From SZUA-584 sp040768905 (GTDB lineage Bacteria > Bacillota > Clostridia > Christensenellales > SZUA-584), in NCBI GenBank assembly GCA_040768905.1, contig JAXGMA010000001.1, forward strand, positions 372,001-436,000: 64,000 bases of DNA, in the 5' to 3' direction. The first letter of the stretch is position 1. Each line of letters starts with the position of its first letter. This document shows, one piece after another, positions 45,754 to 54,199 of the stretch. The notes beneath the pieces are model-generated. The model saw only the letters and a list, made by a program, of their open reading frames with translations. It did not search any database and was not told where the DNA came from. The position numbers and the translations under genes are program-made.

Positions 45754-46904
45754 GCTTGATTAAAGAAAAAGTGATCGATCCTAATATGTCTGCTGGAACA
45801 GACAATGGAAAGTCACTTTCACCCGATAATAAAACAAGTATACTTGAAAAAAAGTCGGAAATCAACGTTGATTCTGATCTGGATGACTGGCAAGAATATT
45901 TGCAAATGATCAGTTCGCCGGACTATCTATACACGATATCACTTACAGAGCTGTATGATACAGCGTATCGACCCAAGATTATGGTTGTCGATAATCTTCT
46001 TTGCTCTGGAGTGTATCTGTTTGCGGGAACACCAAAGGTGGGCAAATCCTTTTTTATGGCTCAACTTGGGTACCATGTGAGCAGCGGTGTTCCCCTGTGG
46101 GAGTATCCTGTTCATAAAGGTACGGTGCTGTATCTTGCCTTGGAAGATGATTACGCAAGGTTGCAAAAACGTCTATCCCGTATGTTTGGTATGGACGGTA
46201 TTGATAACTTTCACTTTGCAACTCATGCCAAAAACCTGCGGGAAGGTCTGGACGGTCAGTTAAAAAAGTTTATGCGGGAGCATCCCGATACAAAATTGAT
46301 TATCATCGATACCCTTCAAAGAATCCGTGAGGGCGGCGGCGAGAAATATAGTTACGCCAGCGATTATGAAATCGTAACACGGCTCAAGCAAACGGCAGAC
46401 CAGTATAACATATGCATCCTTCTAGTCCATCACACGCGAAAGCAAAGTGCGGAGGATTGTTTTGACACCATATCTGGCACCAATGGATTGCTTGGAGCTG
46501 CGGATGGCGCTTTCATCATGCTGAAAGAGAAGAGAACGGATAACAAAGCGGTGCTGGATATTGTTGGACGAGATCAACAGGATCAGCGGCTATACCTTCA
46601 ATTTGACCGTGAGTGCTGCGTATGGCAGCTTACAAAAGCGGAAACGCAATTATGGAACGAATTGCCTGACCCGCTACTGGGGTCTGTTGCAAAATTGCTC
46701 ACGCCGGAAGCTACTGAATGGGTTGGCAGCGCAACCGAATTGATTGATAGATTGGATGAGATAGATATTCAACCCAACGTATTGACACGAAAATTGAATA
46801 TTAGTGCGGATAGGCTGTGGAATGAATACGGCATCCGTATAGAGACCAAGCGTACTCACGCCGGAAGGATGGTTAAGCTCAAGCTTGATAGATTGGAGCC
46901 GTGA
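45750..46904 (+). CDS. AAA (RepA/RecA-like) helicase-type ATPase
   Basis: The 384-residue protein has a Walker A motif AGTPKVGKSFFMAQLGYH (near 91), a Walker B-like LIIIDTLQRI (near 185), and LLVHHTRKQ (near 230), which match the AAA_25 RepA/DnaB-like family of plasmid and element replication helicases. A C-terminal winged-helix-like region follows (about 305-380). It may unwind the origin or the excised circle. The inverted repeat just after it could be a control or origin site. It is cotranscribed with the MobC-like gene. Confidence 0.8.
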   Translation: MSLIKEKVIDPNMSAGTDNGKSLSPDNKTSILEKKSEINVDSDLDDWQEYLQMISSPDYLYTISLTELYDTAYRPKIMVVDNLLCSGVYLFAGTPKVGKSFFMAQLGYHVSSGVPLWEYPVHKGTVLYLALEDDYARLQKRLSRMFGMDGIDNFHFATHAKNLREGLDGQLKKFMREHPDTKLIIIDTLQRIREGGGEKYSYASDYEIVTRLKQTADQYNICILLVHHTRKQSAEDCFDTISGTNGLLGAADGAFIMLKEKRTDNKAVLDIVGRDQQDQRLYLQFDRECCVWQLTKAETQLWNELPDPLLGSVAKLLTPEATEWVGSATELIDRLDEIDIQPNVLTRKLNISADRLWNEYGIRIETKRTHAGRMVKLKLDRLEP

Positions 46905-46906
46905 CA

Positions 46907-46983
46907 ATCGTGTCGGTCGTGTCGATATTTTTGATAGTGGTGGCAGTATGAAAAAAACCGTCACCATCGTCACGACCGTCACG
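46907..46983. repeat. Inverted repeat after the helicase gene
   Basis: CGTGTCGGTCGTGTCGAT (46909-46926) and its near-complement ATCGTCACGACCGTCACG (46966-46983) match at 16 of 18 positions, and each arm is itself a short direct repeat (CGTGTCG-type). It may be an origin, a binding site for a segregation protein or a regulatory hairpin. Confidence 0.5.
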
Positions 46984-47063
46984 GGAGAGGGAGGGGATCA
47001 CTATGTAAAAACAACACGACGGATTTGGATTATAAAAGATAAATAACAGAAAGGATTTACGAG

Positions 47064-47951
47064 ATGGCAGTAATCAAAATTGGAGTCGATAACGGCAACT
47101 ACAATACAAAATCCTCGGAGCGGATGCTCTACGCCTCGGGGTACACCATGAGCGACAGGGAGTTTATCACCAGCGATATGCAACTGTTTTATGACGGCGC
47201 ATACTATGCCATCGGTGGCAAACGCATGAACTTTCAACAGGAAAAAACCAAGGAGCAGGACACCTTTATCTTAACTCTTCCGGCTATCGCAAACGCAATT
47301 AAAGAGGTGGGCGTATCGTATGCAGATGTATTGCTCGGTGTGGGCTTACCTATCGACATCTATGGGACGCAGAAGGAAGCGTTTCGTCAATACTTCCTGC
47401 GGGATGATGTTCGCTTTCGCTTCGAGGACGCGGGTTACCATTGCCGGGTTGTGGACTGTAAGGTGTTCGCGCAGGGACACGCCGCGCTCTGTAAGTATTA
47501 TCAGCAGCTTAAAGAGTACAACAACATCACACTAGTGGATATCGGTGGGTACACCGTGGATATTCTAACGCTGCACGATTTCAAGGTGGACAGAGGGAGC
47601 TGCGCCAGCCTGCGCATGGGTACGATTACGCTGTTTAACGAAGTACGCGGCGAGCTGCAACAGCAAAATATCATATTGTCGGACGCGCTCATCGCTGACG
47701 CTATGCAGGGACGTATCCAACACGCTGAAAAAGAAAAAATCCGAGTAATTGTAGAGCGTCAAATGCAGCGGTATGTGAAAGAGTTGCTTAACGCTTTGCG
47801 CGAACGCGGACTGGATTTGAAGCTACCTACCGTGTTTGCGGGTGGCGGCGCAGAACTGCTGGGGCATCGTCTTCATTCGCGGGAGGTAAATACCATCGTT
47901 ATCCTTGATCGTTTCGCTAATGCCGAAGGCTATAAGCTTCTACTAGGGTGA
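47064..47951 (+). CDS. ParM/StbA-like actin-family protein
   Basis: The 295-residue protein has actin-fold motifs: IGVDNGNYNTKSS (near 6), TLVDIGGYTVDILT (near 156) and the adenosine motif FAGGGAELLG (near 262). ParM-type filaments push replicated plasmid copies apart, and such genes in integrative elements suggest partition of the excised circular form. The following small gene is the likely DNA-binding adaptor. Confidence 0.85.
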   Translation: MAVIKIGVDNGNYNTKSSERMLYASGYTMSDREFITSDMQLFYDGAYYAIGGKRMNFQQEKTKEQDTFILTLPAIANAIKEVGVSYADVLLGVGLPIDIYGTQKEAFRQYFLRDDVRFRFEDAGYHCRVVDCKVFAQGHAALCKYYQQLKEYNNITLVDIGGYTVDILTLHDFKVDRGSCASLRMGTITLFNEVRGELQQQNIILSDALIADAMQGRIQHAEKEKIRVIVERQMQRYVKELLNALRERGLDLKLPTVFAGGGAELLGHRLHSREVNTIVILDRFANAEGYKLLLG

Positions 47952-47955
47952 GGAT

Positions 47956-48249
47956 ATGCGAGAGAGACGGTATCTGACGTTCGACATGGAAAACCTGCGT
48001 CACCGTGAGGCCTTCGACCTTTTCTCAGCACAGTCCGGAAAGCGACGTAGCGAATATGTTGTGGAGTGCATCCTTCAGGCACAGCAGGAAAATCGACTGG
48101 AGGAAACAATTCGGAAGGTGTTGACAGAAGCGTTGAAGGATATTTCCTTATCCGCTCTCGTCATGGAGAAAAAAACGACAGATTTACAGATAACGGAGAG
48201 CTTATCCGATCTGCCGGACGTGCTGCTGTCCTCTCTGGAAGAAATATGA
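47956..48249 (+). CDS. Small ParR-like adaptor protein
   Basis: The 97-residue protein has an N-terminal RHH-like stretch (RYLTFDMENLRHREAFDLFSAQSGKRRSEYVVECI) and an acidic, helical C-terminus. By position just behind the ParM-like gene (4-base gap) it is the likely adaptor that binds a centromere site and the filament. The assignment rests mostly on context. Confidence 0.55.
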   Translation: MRERRYLTFDMENLRHREAFDLFSAQSGKRRSEYVVECILQAQQENRLEETIRKVLTEALKDISLSALVMEKKTTDLQITESLSDLPDVLLSSLEEI

Positions 48250-48289
48250 ACCATGATGGTGCATAGATCAATATACAAAGCGGCTGTTT

Positions 48290-48315
48290 GCACCACTATG
48301 GTGCATTTTTATTTT
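48290..48315 (+). terminator. Terminator after the partition genes
   Basis: GCACCA (48290-48295) pairs with TGGTGC (48299-48304) and is followed by ATTTTTATTTT. A second short palindrome ACCATGATGGT at 48250-48260 lies just before. Confidence 0.6.
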
Positions 48316-48424
48316 CAGAGTGTTGCGCACATATGCAAAAGTGCTGTTGGGTTGGCGGATACAACGAAGGGAGGCGGTATGTTTTGAAGCCTCGCAGAGC
48401 CCCGCGGGAGCGCCCACTGGGCAT

Positions 48425-48478
48425 CTTTCAGCTCGTCTGAAAGTGTCATAGTGGGTAATACACTTCCTTCGGAAGTGT
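48425..48478 (+). other. Candidate oriT of MobV type
   Basis: A CTTTCAG...CTGAAAG hairpin (48425-48443) is followed by an imperfect inverted repeat AAGTGT (48441-48446) and ACACTT (48460-48465) around ATAGTGGG|TAAT, and then by a second hairpin ACACTTCC...GGAAGTGT. The middle block parallels the pMV158-type oriT, in which the nick lies between GTGTG and TTATACTTT. The predicted nick is between 48455 and 48456. It lies 50-90 bases upstream of the relaxase gene. Confidence 0.55.
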
Positions 48479-48516
48479 CCGTCTCCCCAGCGCCGTTTGA
48501 AAGGAGTTATTGATGT

Positions 48517-49737
48517 ATGTCTAAGGTTGATCGCACAGTTGTTCGCAACAAAGCCTATCCACGCAACAATTTCTCTATTCGGGAGCGCCACAACGAGCGC
48601 AAGAACGAGATTTACTCCAATCCCGACATTGTACAGGAAAGAAGTGATCTTAATATTCGCTTCAAAAGCTGCGACGGTACATATTCACAAACTTTTGACC
48701 GACTGCTTGAAGAAGGAACGATCAGTACACGGGGCTTAAAGCCAGACGCGGATGTGTTTGCCGAGTTGGTGTTCGATGTAAACACGTCTTATTTTGACGA
48801 ACACGGCGGATACAATTACGCCAAGCATTTCTTTGCCGAAGCGTACAAGATGGCTGTTCAGGAAGTGGGTGGAGAGCAAAATATCCTGTCAGCGGTCATG
48901 CACGCTGACGAGCGCAACAAGAGCTTGTCAGAGGAGCTTAATCGCTATGTTTATCACTATCATCTGCACGTTGTATATGTCCCTGTGGTGGAGAAGGAAA
49001 TCCGCTGGACAAAGCGCTGTAAGGACAAGACGCTGGTTGGCACGATCAAGGAAGTGATCCATCAGGTCAGCCATTCCAAGAAGTGGGCATCTGTAAAAGC
49101 GCTGGATGAGAACGGAGAGCCGATACGGACAGAGGACGGGAAGGCTGTGCTGATTCCGTCCTATTCACTCCTGCAAGATAGGTTTTTTGAGCATATGAAA
49201 AACGCCGGGTTCAAGGATTTTGAGCGCGGCGTTCGCGGAAGCACGACGCAGCACCTATCGGTGTTGGATTACAAGATTCAGCAAGACAACGCGAAGCTGA
49301 CGCGTATCGAGAAGGAGGTAGAGTCTCAGCAAAAGGAGCTGGACACTGTTTCCAAGCAGCTCACCGTAGAGTGGCGGATTGGCAAGACGTTTCAAGAGCT
49401 TGATAAACTGGGCCGGAAAAAGATGTTTGGCAAAGTGACACTGGCTGAGAAGGATTTCAAGGAAGTAATATCCCTCGCAAAGGAAGGTGTTTTATCGCGC
49501 GGCCAAATTCATACGCTCAAACAGCAGGCGCAGAAAGTAACGGCAAGGGTTTGGGAATTAGAAGATAAGCTGACCACGCTATTTATGAGTACGAGAGATT
49601 TCAAGGAAGCTATGAAATTAGCGCCGCAGAGAGTGGAAGCGGTCTTCGCGGAGATATTCTCGCGGGATCGAGAAGAACGTGAAGCAAGGCGCAATATGCG
49701 CCATATCGGCAGAAAGCGTGATGAGCGCGAACGATGA
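48517..49737 (+). CDS. MobV/Pre-type plasmid recombination enzyme (relaxase)
   Basis: The 406-residue protein has the Mob_Pre layout: a conserved N-terminus (RTVVRNKAYPRNNFSIRERH), the HxH-like metal motif YHYHLHVVYVPVV (near 147-159) and a C-terminal coiled coil (about 248-395). It should nick the oriT just upstream and pilot the strand to a conjugative system supplied in trans. No coupling protein or T4SS genes lie in the element, so it is mobilizable rather than conjugative. Confidence 0.85.
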   Translation: MSKVDRTVVRNKAYPRNNFSIRERHNERKNEIYSNPDIVQERSDLNIRFKSCDGTYSQTFDRLLEEGTISTRGLKPDADVFAELVFDVNTSYFDEHGGYNYAKHFFAEAYKMAVQEVGGEQNILSAVMHADERNKSLSEELNRYVYHYHLHVVYVPVVEKEIRWTKRCKDKTLVGTIKEVIHQVSHSKKWASVKALDENGEPIRTEDGKAVLIPSYSLLQDRFFEHMKNAGFKDFERGVRGSTTQHLSVLDYKIQQDNAKLTRIEKEVESQQKELDTVSKQLTVEWRIGKTFQELDKLGRKKMFGKVTLAEKDFKEVISLAKEGVLSRGQIHTLKQQAQKVTARVWELEDKLTTLFMSTRDFKEAMKLAPQRVEAVFAEIFSRDREEREARRNMRHIGRKRDERER

Positions 49738-49744
49738 TTAAAAT

Positions 49745-49776
49745 AAGGCTCGCCATCTTTGGTGAGCCTTACTTTA
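49745..49776 (+). terminator. Terminator after the relaxase
   Basis: AAGGCTC (49745-49751) pairs with GAGCCTT (49764-49770) with further G-U pairs inside and a short T-rich stretch after. It separates transfer genes from the restriction operon. Confidence 0.6.
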
Positions 49777-49818
49777 CTATGAGCTATATGCATTTGTTAA
49801 ATTTAACTATCATTTGTA

Positions 49819-49847
49819 TTGTCTATATTTCGCTAAGGCGATATAAT
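49819..49847 (+). promoter_or_regulatory. SigA-type promoter of the restriction operon
   Basis: TTGTCT (49819-49824) and a perfect TATAAT (49842-49847) are 17 bases apart. The leader of about 100 bases holds a possible 7-codon ORF (49892-49915) ahead of hsdM. Confidence 0.65.
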
Positions 49848-49956
49848 GAGAAAAATATCACATAATCACACTCTCTGTGAGGAAAATCAAAATGGCCGAT
49901 GCGGTAAAAGCATAACAAATAACCAAATACGATAAAACAGCAAAGGAAGCGCAGAC

Positions 49957-51429
49957 ATGATAACTGGCGAATTGAAGAACAAAGTCGATAAACTGTGGGA
50001 GATGTTCTGGACAGGAGGACTCACAAACCCTCTGGACGTTATTGAGCAAATTACGTATCTCATGTTTATCCGTGACCTCGACCAGACCGATAACACCCGG
50101 CAGAAGGAAAGCGGTATGCTGGGGATTCCATATACCAGCATATTCATAAATAAGGAACATTTGAAATGGTCTATGCTGCGGGACAAACCTGCGGAAACGA
50201 TGTATCAGACCATGCAGGGCGAAGTGTTTCCGTTTATCAAGGAATTGAACGGCAACAGCGGCACTTATGCCAAGTACATGAGCGATGCAATTTTCAAAGT
50301 GCCTACGCCACAGTTGCTGGATAAAATCGTGACAGCATTGGATGAGATGTATGAACTGATTGATAAGCTGCCGGATAAAAAGGACGCGCGTGGCGATTTG
50401 TATGAATACATGCTCTCCAAGCTTTCTACGGCGGGTACCAACGGCCAGTTCCGCACACCGAGGCATATCATCCGCATGATGGTGGAGCTGCTCGACTTAC
50501 AGCCGGACGATATCATTTGTGACCCAGCCTGCGGCACCAGCGGCTTCTTGGTGGCGGCGGGGGAATACCTCAAGGAACACCATCTTGACGAGATTTTTTA
50601 TAACAAGGATGCCAAAATGCATTACGACAGCACCATGTTCACAGGCTACGACATGGATCGTACCATGCTGCGCATCGGGGCAATGAACATGATGACCCAC
50701 GGCATCACTAATCCAAATATCATTTACAAAGACAGCCTGTCCGATCAGAACACCGACGCGGGCAAATATACCAAAATACTGACCAATCCGCCGTTTAAGG
50801 GCAGCCTGGATTATGACATTGTGTCTACGGACCTCATAAAGGTAACCAAAACAAAAAAGACGGAGCTGCTGTTTCTGGCGCTGTTTTTACGCATGCTGAA
50901 TAACGGCGGGCGCTGTGCGTCCATCGTACCGGATGGAGTGCTGTTTGGCTCATCCACGGCGCATAAGAGCATACGCAAAGAAATCGTGGAGAACCACCGG
51001 CTGGAGGCTATCATATCCATGCCTTCCGGCGTGTTCAAGCCTTATGCCGGCGTGAGCACCGCCGTGATTATCTTCACTAAGACCGGTGCAGGCGGCACCG
51101 ACAAGGTCTGGTTCTACGACATGCAGAGCGACGGCTATAGCCTCGATGATAAGCGCACGCCGCTGGAGCAAAGCGATATCCCTGATATCATAGCGCGTTT
51201 CCATGCGCTGGCGCAGGAAGAAGACCGTGAACGTACCGAGCAGAGCTTTCTTGTACCCAAGGATGAAATCGTGGGTAATGACTACGACCTTTCTATCAAC
51301 AAGTACAAGCAAAGCGCTTATGCGGAGGAAGATTACCCCCATCCGCTTGAAATTATGTTGGAGATTAACGAACTGGAGATGGAGATCACAGCTGGGCTTG
51401 CGGAGCTGGAGGAGTTGCTCCATGAGTAA
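49957..51429 (+). CDS. hsdM: Type I restriction-modification methyltransferase subunit
   Basis: HsdM methylates adenine in the half-site defined by HsdS and is also part of the restriction complex. The 490-residue protein has an N-terminal helical HsdM_N domain (about 5-130), the SAM motif DPACGTSGFLVAAGEYL (near 187) and the catalytic motif NPPF (TNPPFKGSLDYD, near 275). It is the first gene of an operon hsdM-hsdS-RT-hsdR. Base composition is close to that of hsdR and differs from the AT-rich genes between them. Confidence 0.95.
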   Translation: MITGELKNKVDKLWEMFWTGGLTNPLDVIEQITYLMFIRDLDQTDNTRQKESGMLGIPYTSIFINKEHLKWSMLRDKPAETMYQTMQGEVFPFIKELNGNSGTYAKYMSDAIFKVPTPQLLDKIVTALDEMYELIDKLPDKKDARGDLYEYMLSKLSTAGTNGQFRTPRHIIRMMVELLDLQPDDIICDPACGTSGFLVAAGEYLKEHHLDEIFYNKDAKMHYDSTMFTGYDMDRTMLRIGAMNMMTHGITNPNIIYKDSLSDQNTDAGKYTKILTNPPFKGSLDYDIVSTDLIKVTKTKKTELLFLALFLRMLNNGGRCASIVPDGVLFGSSTAHKSIRKEIVENHRLEAIISMPSGVFKPYAGVSTAVIIFTKTGAGGTDKVWFYDMQSDGYSLDDKRTPLEQSDIPDIIARFHALAQEEDRERTEQSFLVPKDEIVGNDYDLSINKYKQSAYAEEDYPHPLEIMLEINELEMEITAGLAELEELLHE

Positions 51430-52558
51430 GTGGGAGATGGTTAGGCTGGGTGATATTGGTGAGTATGCTCCAAAATCTCATATAAAAGCTGGAGAAGGAC
51501 AAAATAGAGGGAAATACAAATTTTTTACTTCTAGTAATAAACAAAATAAATATTTAGATAAGTTTTTATTTGATTTTCCCTCATTGATTTTCGGGACTGG
51601 AGGTAACGCAAGTATACATTATTGTGATACTCCATTTTCGGTTTCTACAGATTGCTTGGTATTCTATACAAATGATCCAACGATAAACCTAAAAACAATA
51701 TACAGGTATTTAAACGGCAATATTTATTTACTTGAACAAGGCTTCAAAGGTGCAGGCCTTAAACATATATCAAAAAAATACCTATCGAATGAAGTTTTTG
51801 TTCCTTTGCCGTCACCATCAGAACAGCAGAAAATTGTCGATATATTTGACTGTGCCGATGACCTCATACAAACGCGCAAGGCTCAGATTGACAAGCTGGA
51901 TTTGCTGATAAAGTCGCAGTTTATCGAGATGTTTGGTTCTTCAGCAAAAGACTCTGACAGTTGGCCAGAAATGAAGATTAATGATATCTCAAAAGATATG
52001 CGCACTGGGCCTTTTGGTAGCGCATTGCTTCATTCTGAATTTGTTGACAATGGTGTCTTTGTACTTGGTATTGACAATGCTGTTGAGAATCACTTTTCTT
52101 ATAATCGTATGAGGTATATTACTGAAGAAAAATATGAACAATTAAAGCGTTATACTGTTCATTCTGGCGACGTGATTATAACGATTATGGGTACGATTGG
52201 TCGTTCGGCAGTTATCCCGGATAATTTTCCAAAAGCAATTAACACCAAACATCTAGCTTGTTTAACTCTTAAGAAAAATAGTGCGAACCCTTATTTTATC
52301 TGCTACGCATTACAAGTGCATCCACTTATATTGAAGCAGTTACAATCGCAGTCAAAAGGCGCAATAATGGCTGGTTTAAATCTTAATATCATAAAAAATC
52401 TCCGCATGCCAGTACCTCCACTAAAACTTCAAAATAAGTTTGTGGATTTTTTCATCCAGATTAATAGACTAAAAGATTCTTTGCAGCAATCCCATGAAAA
52501 GCTTGAACTCAACTACAAATCTTTAACTCAAAAATGCTTTAGGGGGGAGATATTCTGA
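51422..52558 (+). CDS. hsdS: Type I restriction specificity subunit
   Basis: The 378-residue protein has two target-recognition domains: TRD1 (about 1-140) and TRD2 (about 180-345). Each is followed by a conserved helix that separates the half-sites (VPLPSPSEQQKIVDIFDCADDLI near 133, and MPVPPLKLQNKFVDFFIQI near 328). Two TRDs mean an asymmetric bipartite target, which cannot be predicted here. The ATG at 51422 overlaps hsdM by 8 bases. The gene is AT-rich compared with hsdM, as is common for exchanged TRDs. Confidence 0.92.
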   Translation: MSKWEMVRLGDIGEYAPKSHIKAGEGQNRGKYKFFTSSNKQNKYLDKFLFDFPSLIFGTGGNASIHYCDTPFSVSTDCLVFYTNDPTINLKTIYRYLNGNIYLLEQGFKGAGLKHISKKYLSNEVFVPLPSPSEQQKIVDIFDCADDLIQTRKAQIDKLDLLIKSQFIEMFGSSAKDSDSWPEMKINDISKDMRTGPFGSALLHSEFVDNGVFVLGIDNAVENHFSYNRMRYITEEKYEQLKRYTVHSGDVIITIMGTIGRSAVIPDNFPKAINTKHLACLTLKKNSANPYFICYALQVHPLILKQLQSQSKGAIMAGLNLNIIKNLRMPVPPLKLQNKFVDFFIQINRLKDSLQQSHEKLELNYKSLTQKCFRGEIF

Positions 52559-52559
52559 T

Positions 52560-54194
52560 ATGAGAATCAGATGGGATGAACTGATCAAATTGATGACGCC
52601 AAAGCTAAGCCGTGAGAACTTTATTGCACAGGTTGTAGAACACGGTTATTTTGCTGAACAGTTTCCCACCTGCTTTTCTTCAAAAATATTCGCACAGAAA
52701 TTAGACAATTTGCTACCCTGTATTTCATGTTCAAGCAAAAAAGTAAAAAAAGAAGATAAAACTACGCTGCCTACTACACTATCAAGCTATAAAAACGATA
52801 TATCAAGGCGAATACTTTCGTTGCCTAATCCAAAAGCCTTTTTGCGTCTTGCCGTGCTTATGCAAGAGAATTGGGATGAAATCCAAGAATTTGCCGAGAG
52901 TCCTAACTCCCTTTCCCCCATCACCTATATACATAAATATAAGTCAAGTCAAAGAGCTTCCTTAAATAGCGAAAATCTGAGGGAAAGCCAATTCTCTAAA
53001 AGTGATTTTGTTGATGGTATAAAAAACTGTATTGAAGCCTCGTTGGGTTACAATTATCGGCTAAAGCTAGACATTTCAAATTGCTATAATTCGATATACA
53101 CACATTCCGTTGCATGGGCAGTATGCGGTAAAGCTCAAGCAAAGGAATATATGCGTACAAAACAGCCACAAGCCTTACGACCAAAATATGATTTGGCTGA
53201 TAAATTAGATTCTTTCATGAGATATCAAAAAAACAACGAAACAAATGGAATTTTGGTTGGGCCTTTCACATCTCGAATTTTTTCTGAAATTATCCTTGCT
53301 GCAATAGATAAAGCATTGGATGAGGAAGGATATCAGTTTAGAAGGTATGTAGATGATTACAAATTCTATTTTCGTACAGATTCTGAAGCTCAAGCAAATT
53401 TACCAAAGATTGAACGCACACTCAACGAATACAACTTAAATATAAACACTGAGAAAATTGAAATTGTCCGTTTTCCTTTTGAGGTGATATCTCAAATAAA
53501 AGAGATTTTTGATAGTACTTTTGAAAAGGCAGGTGTATTTGGCGTACTTAACGCCGCCTCTCAGCTATACTCAAATGGAGAAAAGGGAGCCTTTAAATAT
53601 GTGCTTAAATATATCAAGAACAAAAAACCCACTCTAGATGATTTTACGTTAGTAATTTCCTCGTTAATTAACATTATGATTTTAGAGCCAAAATGCGGAA
53701 GACACATTATTTCCTATTTCAAAAAACATATGTATTCTTGGAAAAAGGACATCATTACCGAGCTAATTAATAATGAGTTATCCAATAGCATTAGCAACGA
53801 ACTACAAGAAGAAGCATTGCTTTTCATGCAAATTATTAAAGAATTAAAGCTCAGCTTATCTGCATGTAATCTTATAGATATTCTCGGTTGTTTAAATGAT
53901 TTTGCAATAATCGTTGCACTTGATATTTGGAAAAGCAGAAGAAGCTCAGTTATAAGAACCCAAGGTGAAGCAAGAAAAATAAATCAAGCAATTGAACAAC
54001 TATGCCTTAGTCTTCAAGGAGAACAGTATTCTGGTGCAAGGTGGCTATTGCTATACGAAATAAAGATTCATGGATTGGTACCACTTGGGAAACAACCAAC
54101 ACCAAATGCGGATAGCTTCTTTGATAAAATGTATTATAGCAAAGTCACTTTTTATCAAAGCATCGGTCGCAAACTGTATTATCCAAGGAGGTGA
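52560..54194 (+). CDS. Defence-type (UG/Abi-like) reverse transcriptase inside the type I operon
   Basis: The 544-residue protein has RT motifs A (LKLDISNCYNSIYTHS, Asp171), B (GILVGPFTSRIFSEIILA) and C (RRYVDDYKFYF, Asp265/Asp266), all catalytic residues present. The pattern 'SIYTHS' and the long helical C-terminus (about 335-544) fit the unknown-group/DRT reverse transcriptases rather than group II intron or retron enzymes. Residues 1-130 are an N-terminal extension with an EQFPTCFSS motif. It starts 1 base after the hsdS stop and its stop overlaps the hsdR ribosome site, so it is cotranslated with the restriction genes. It is visibly AT-rich against hsdM and hsdR. Confidence 0.88.
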   Translation: MRIRWDELIKLMTPKLSRENFIAQVVEHGYFAEQFPTCFSSKIFAQKLDNLLPCISCSSKKVKKEDKTTLPTTLSSYKNDISRRILSLPNPKAFLRLAVLMQENWDEIQEFAESPNSLSPITYIHKYKSSQRASLNSENLRESQFSKSDFVDGIKNCIEASLGYNYRLKLDISNCYNSIYTHSVAWAVCGKAQAKEYMRTKQPQALRPKYDLADKLDSFMRYQKNNETNGILVGPFTSRIFSEIILAAIDKALDEEGYQFRRYVDDYKFYFRTDSEAQANLPKIERTLNEYNLNINTEKIEIVRFPFEVISQIKEIFDSTFEKAGVFGVLNAASQLYSNGEKGAFKYVLKYIKNKKPTLDDFTLVISSLINIMILEPKCGRHIISYFKKHMYSWKKDIITELINNELSNSISNELQEEALLFMQIIKELKLSLSACNLIDILGCLNDFAIIVALDIWKSRRSSVIRTQGEARKINQAIEQLCLSLQGEQYSGARWLLLYEIKIHGLVPLGKQPTPNADSFFDKMYYSKVTFYQSIGRKLYYPRR

Positions 54195-54199
54195 ACACT

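Noticed and set aside
46674..46982. Minus-strand ORF of 102 codons
   Set aside because: It is antisense to the helicase gene and its N-terminal Val/Thr repeats come from the inverted repeat.
52560..54194. Retron or group II intron RT
   Set aside because: No msr/msd-like RNA or intron ends flank the gene: the gaps are 1 base before and an overlap after. The motif set (SIYTHS, YVDDY) and the long helical C-terminus fit UG/DRT enzymes better.
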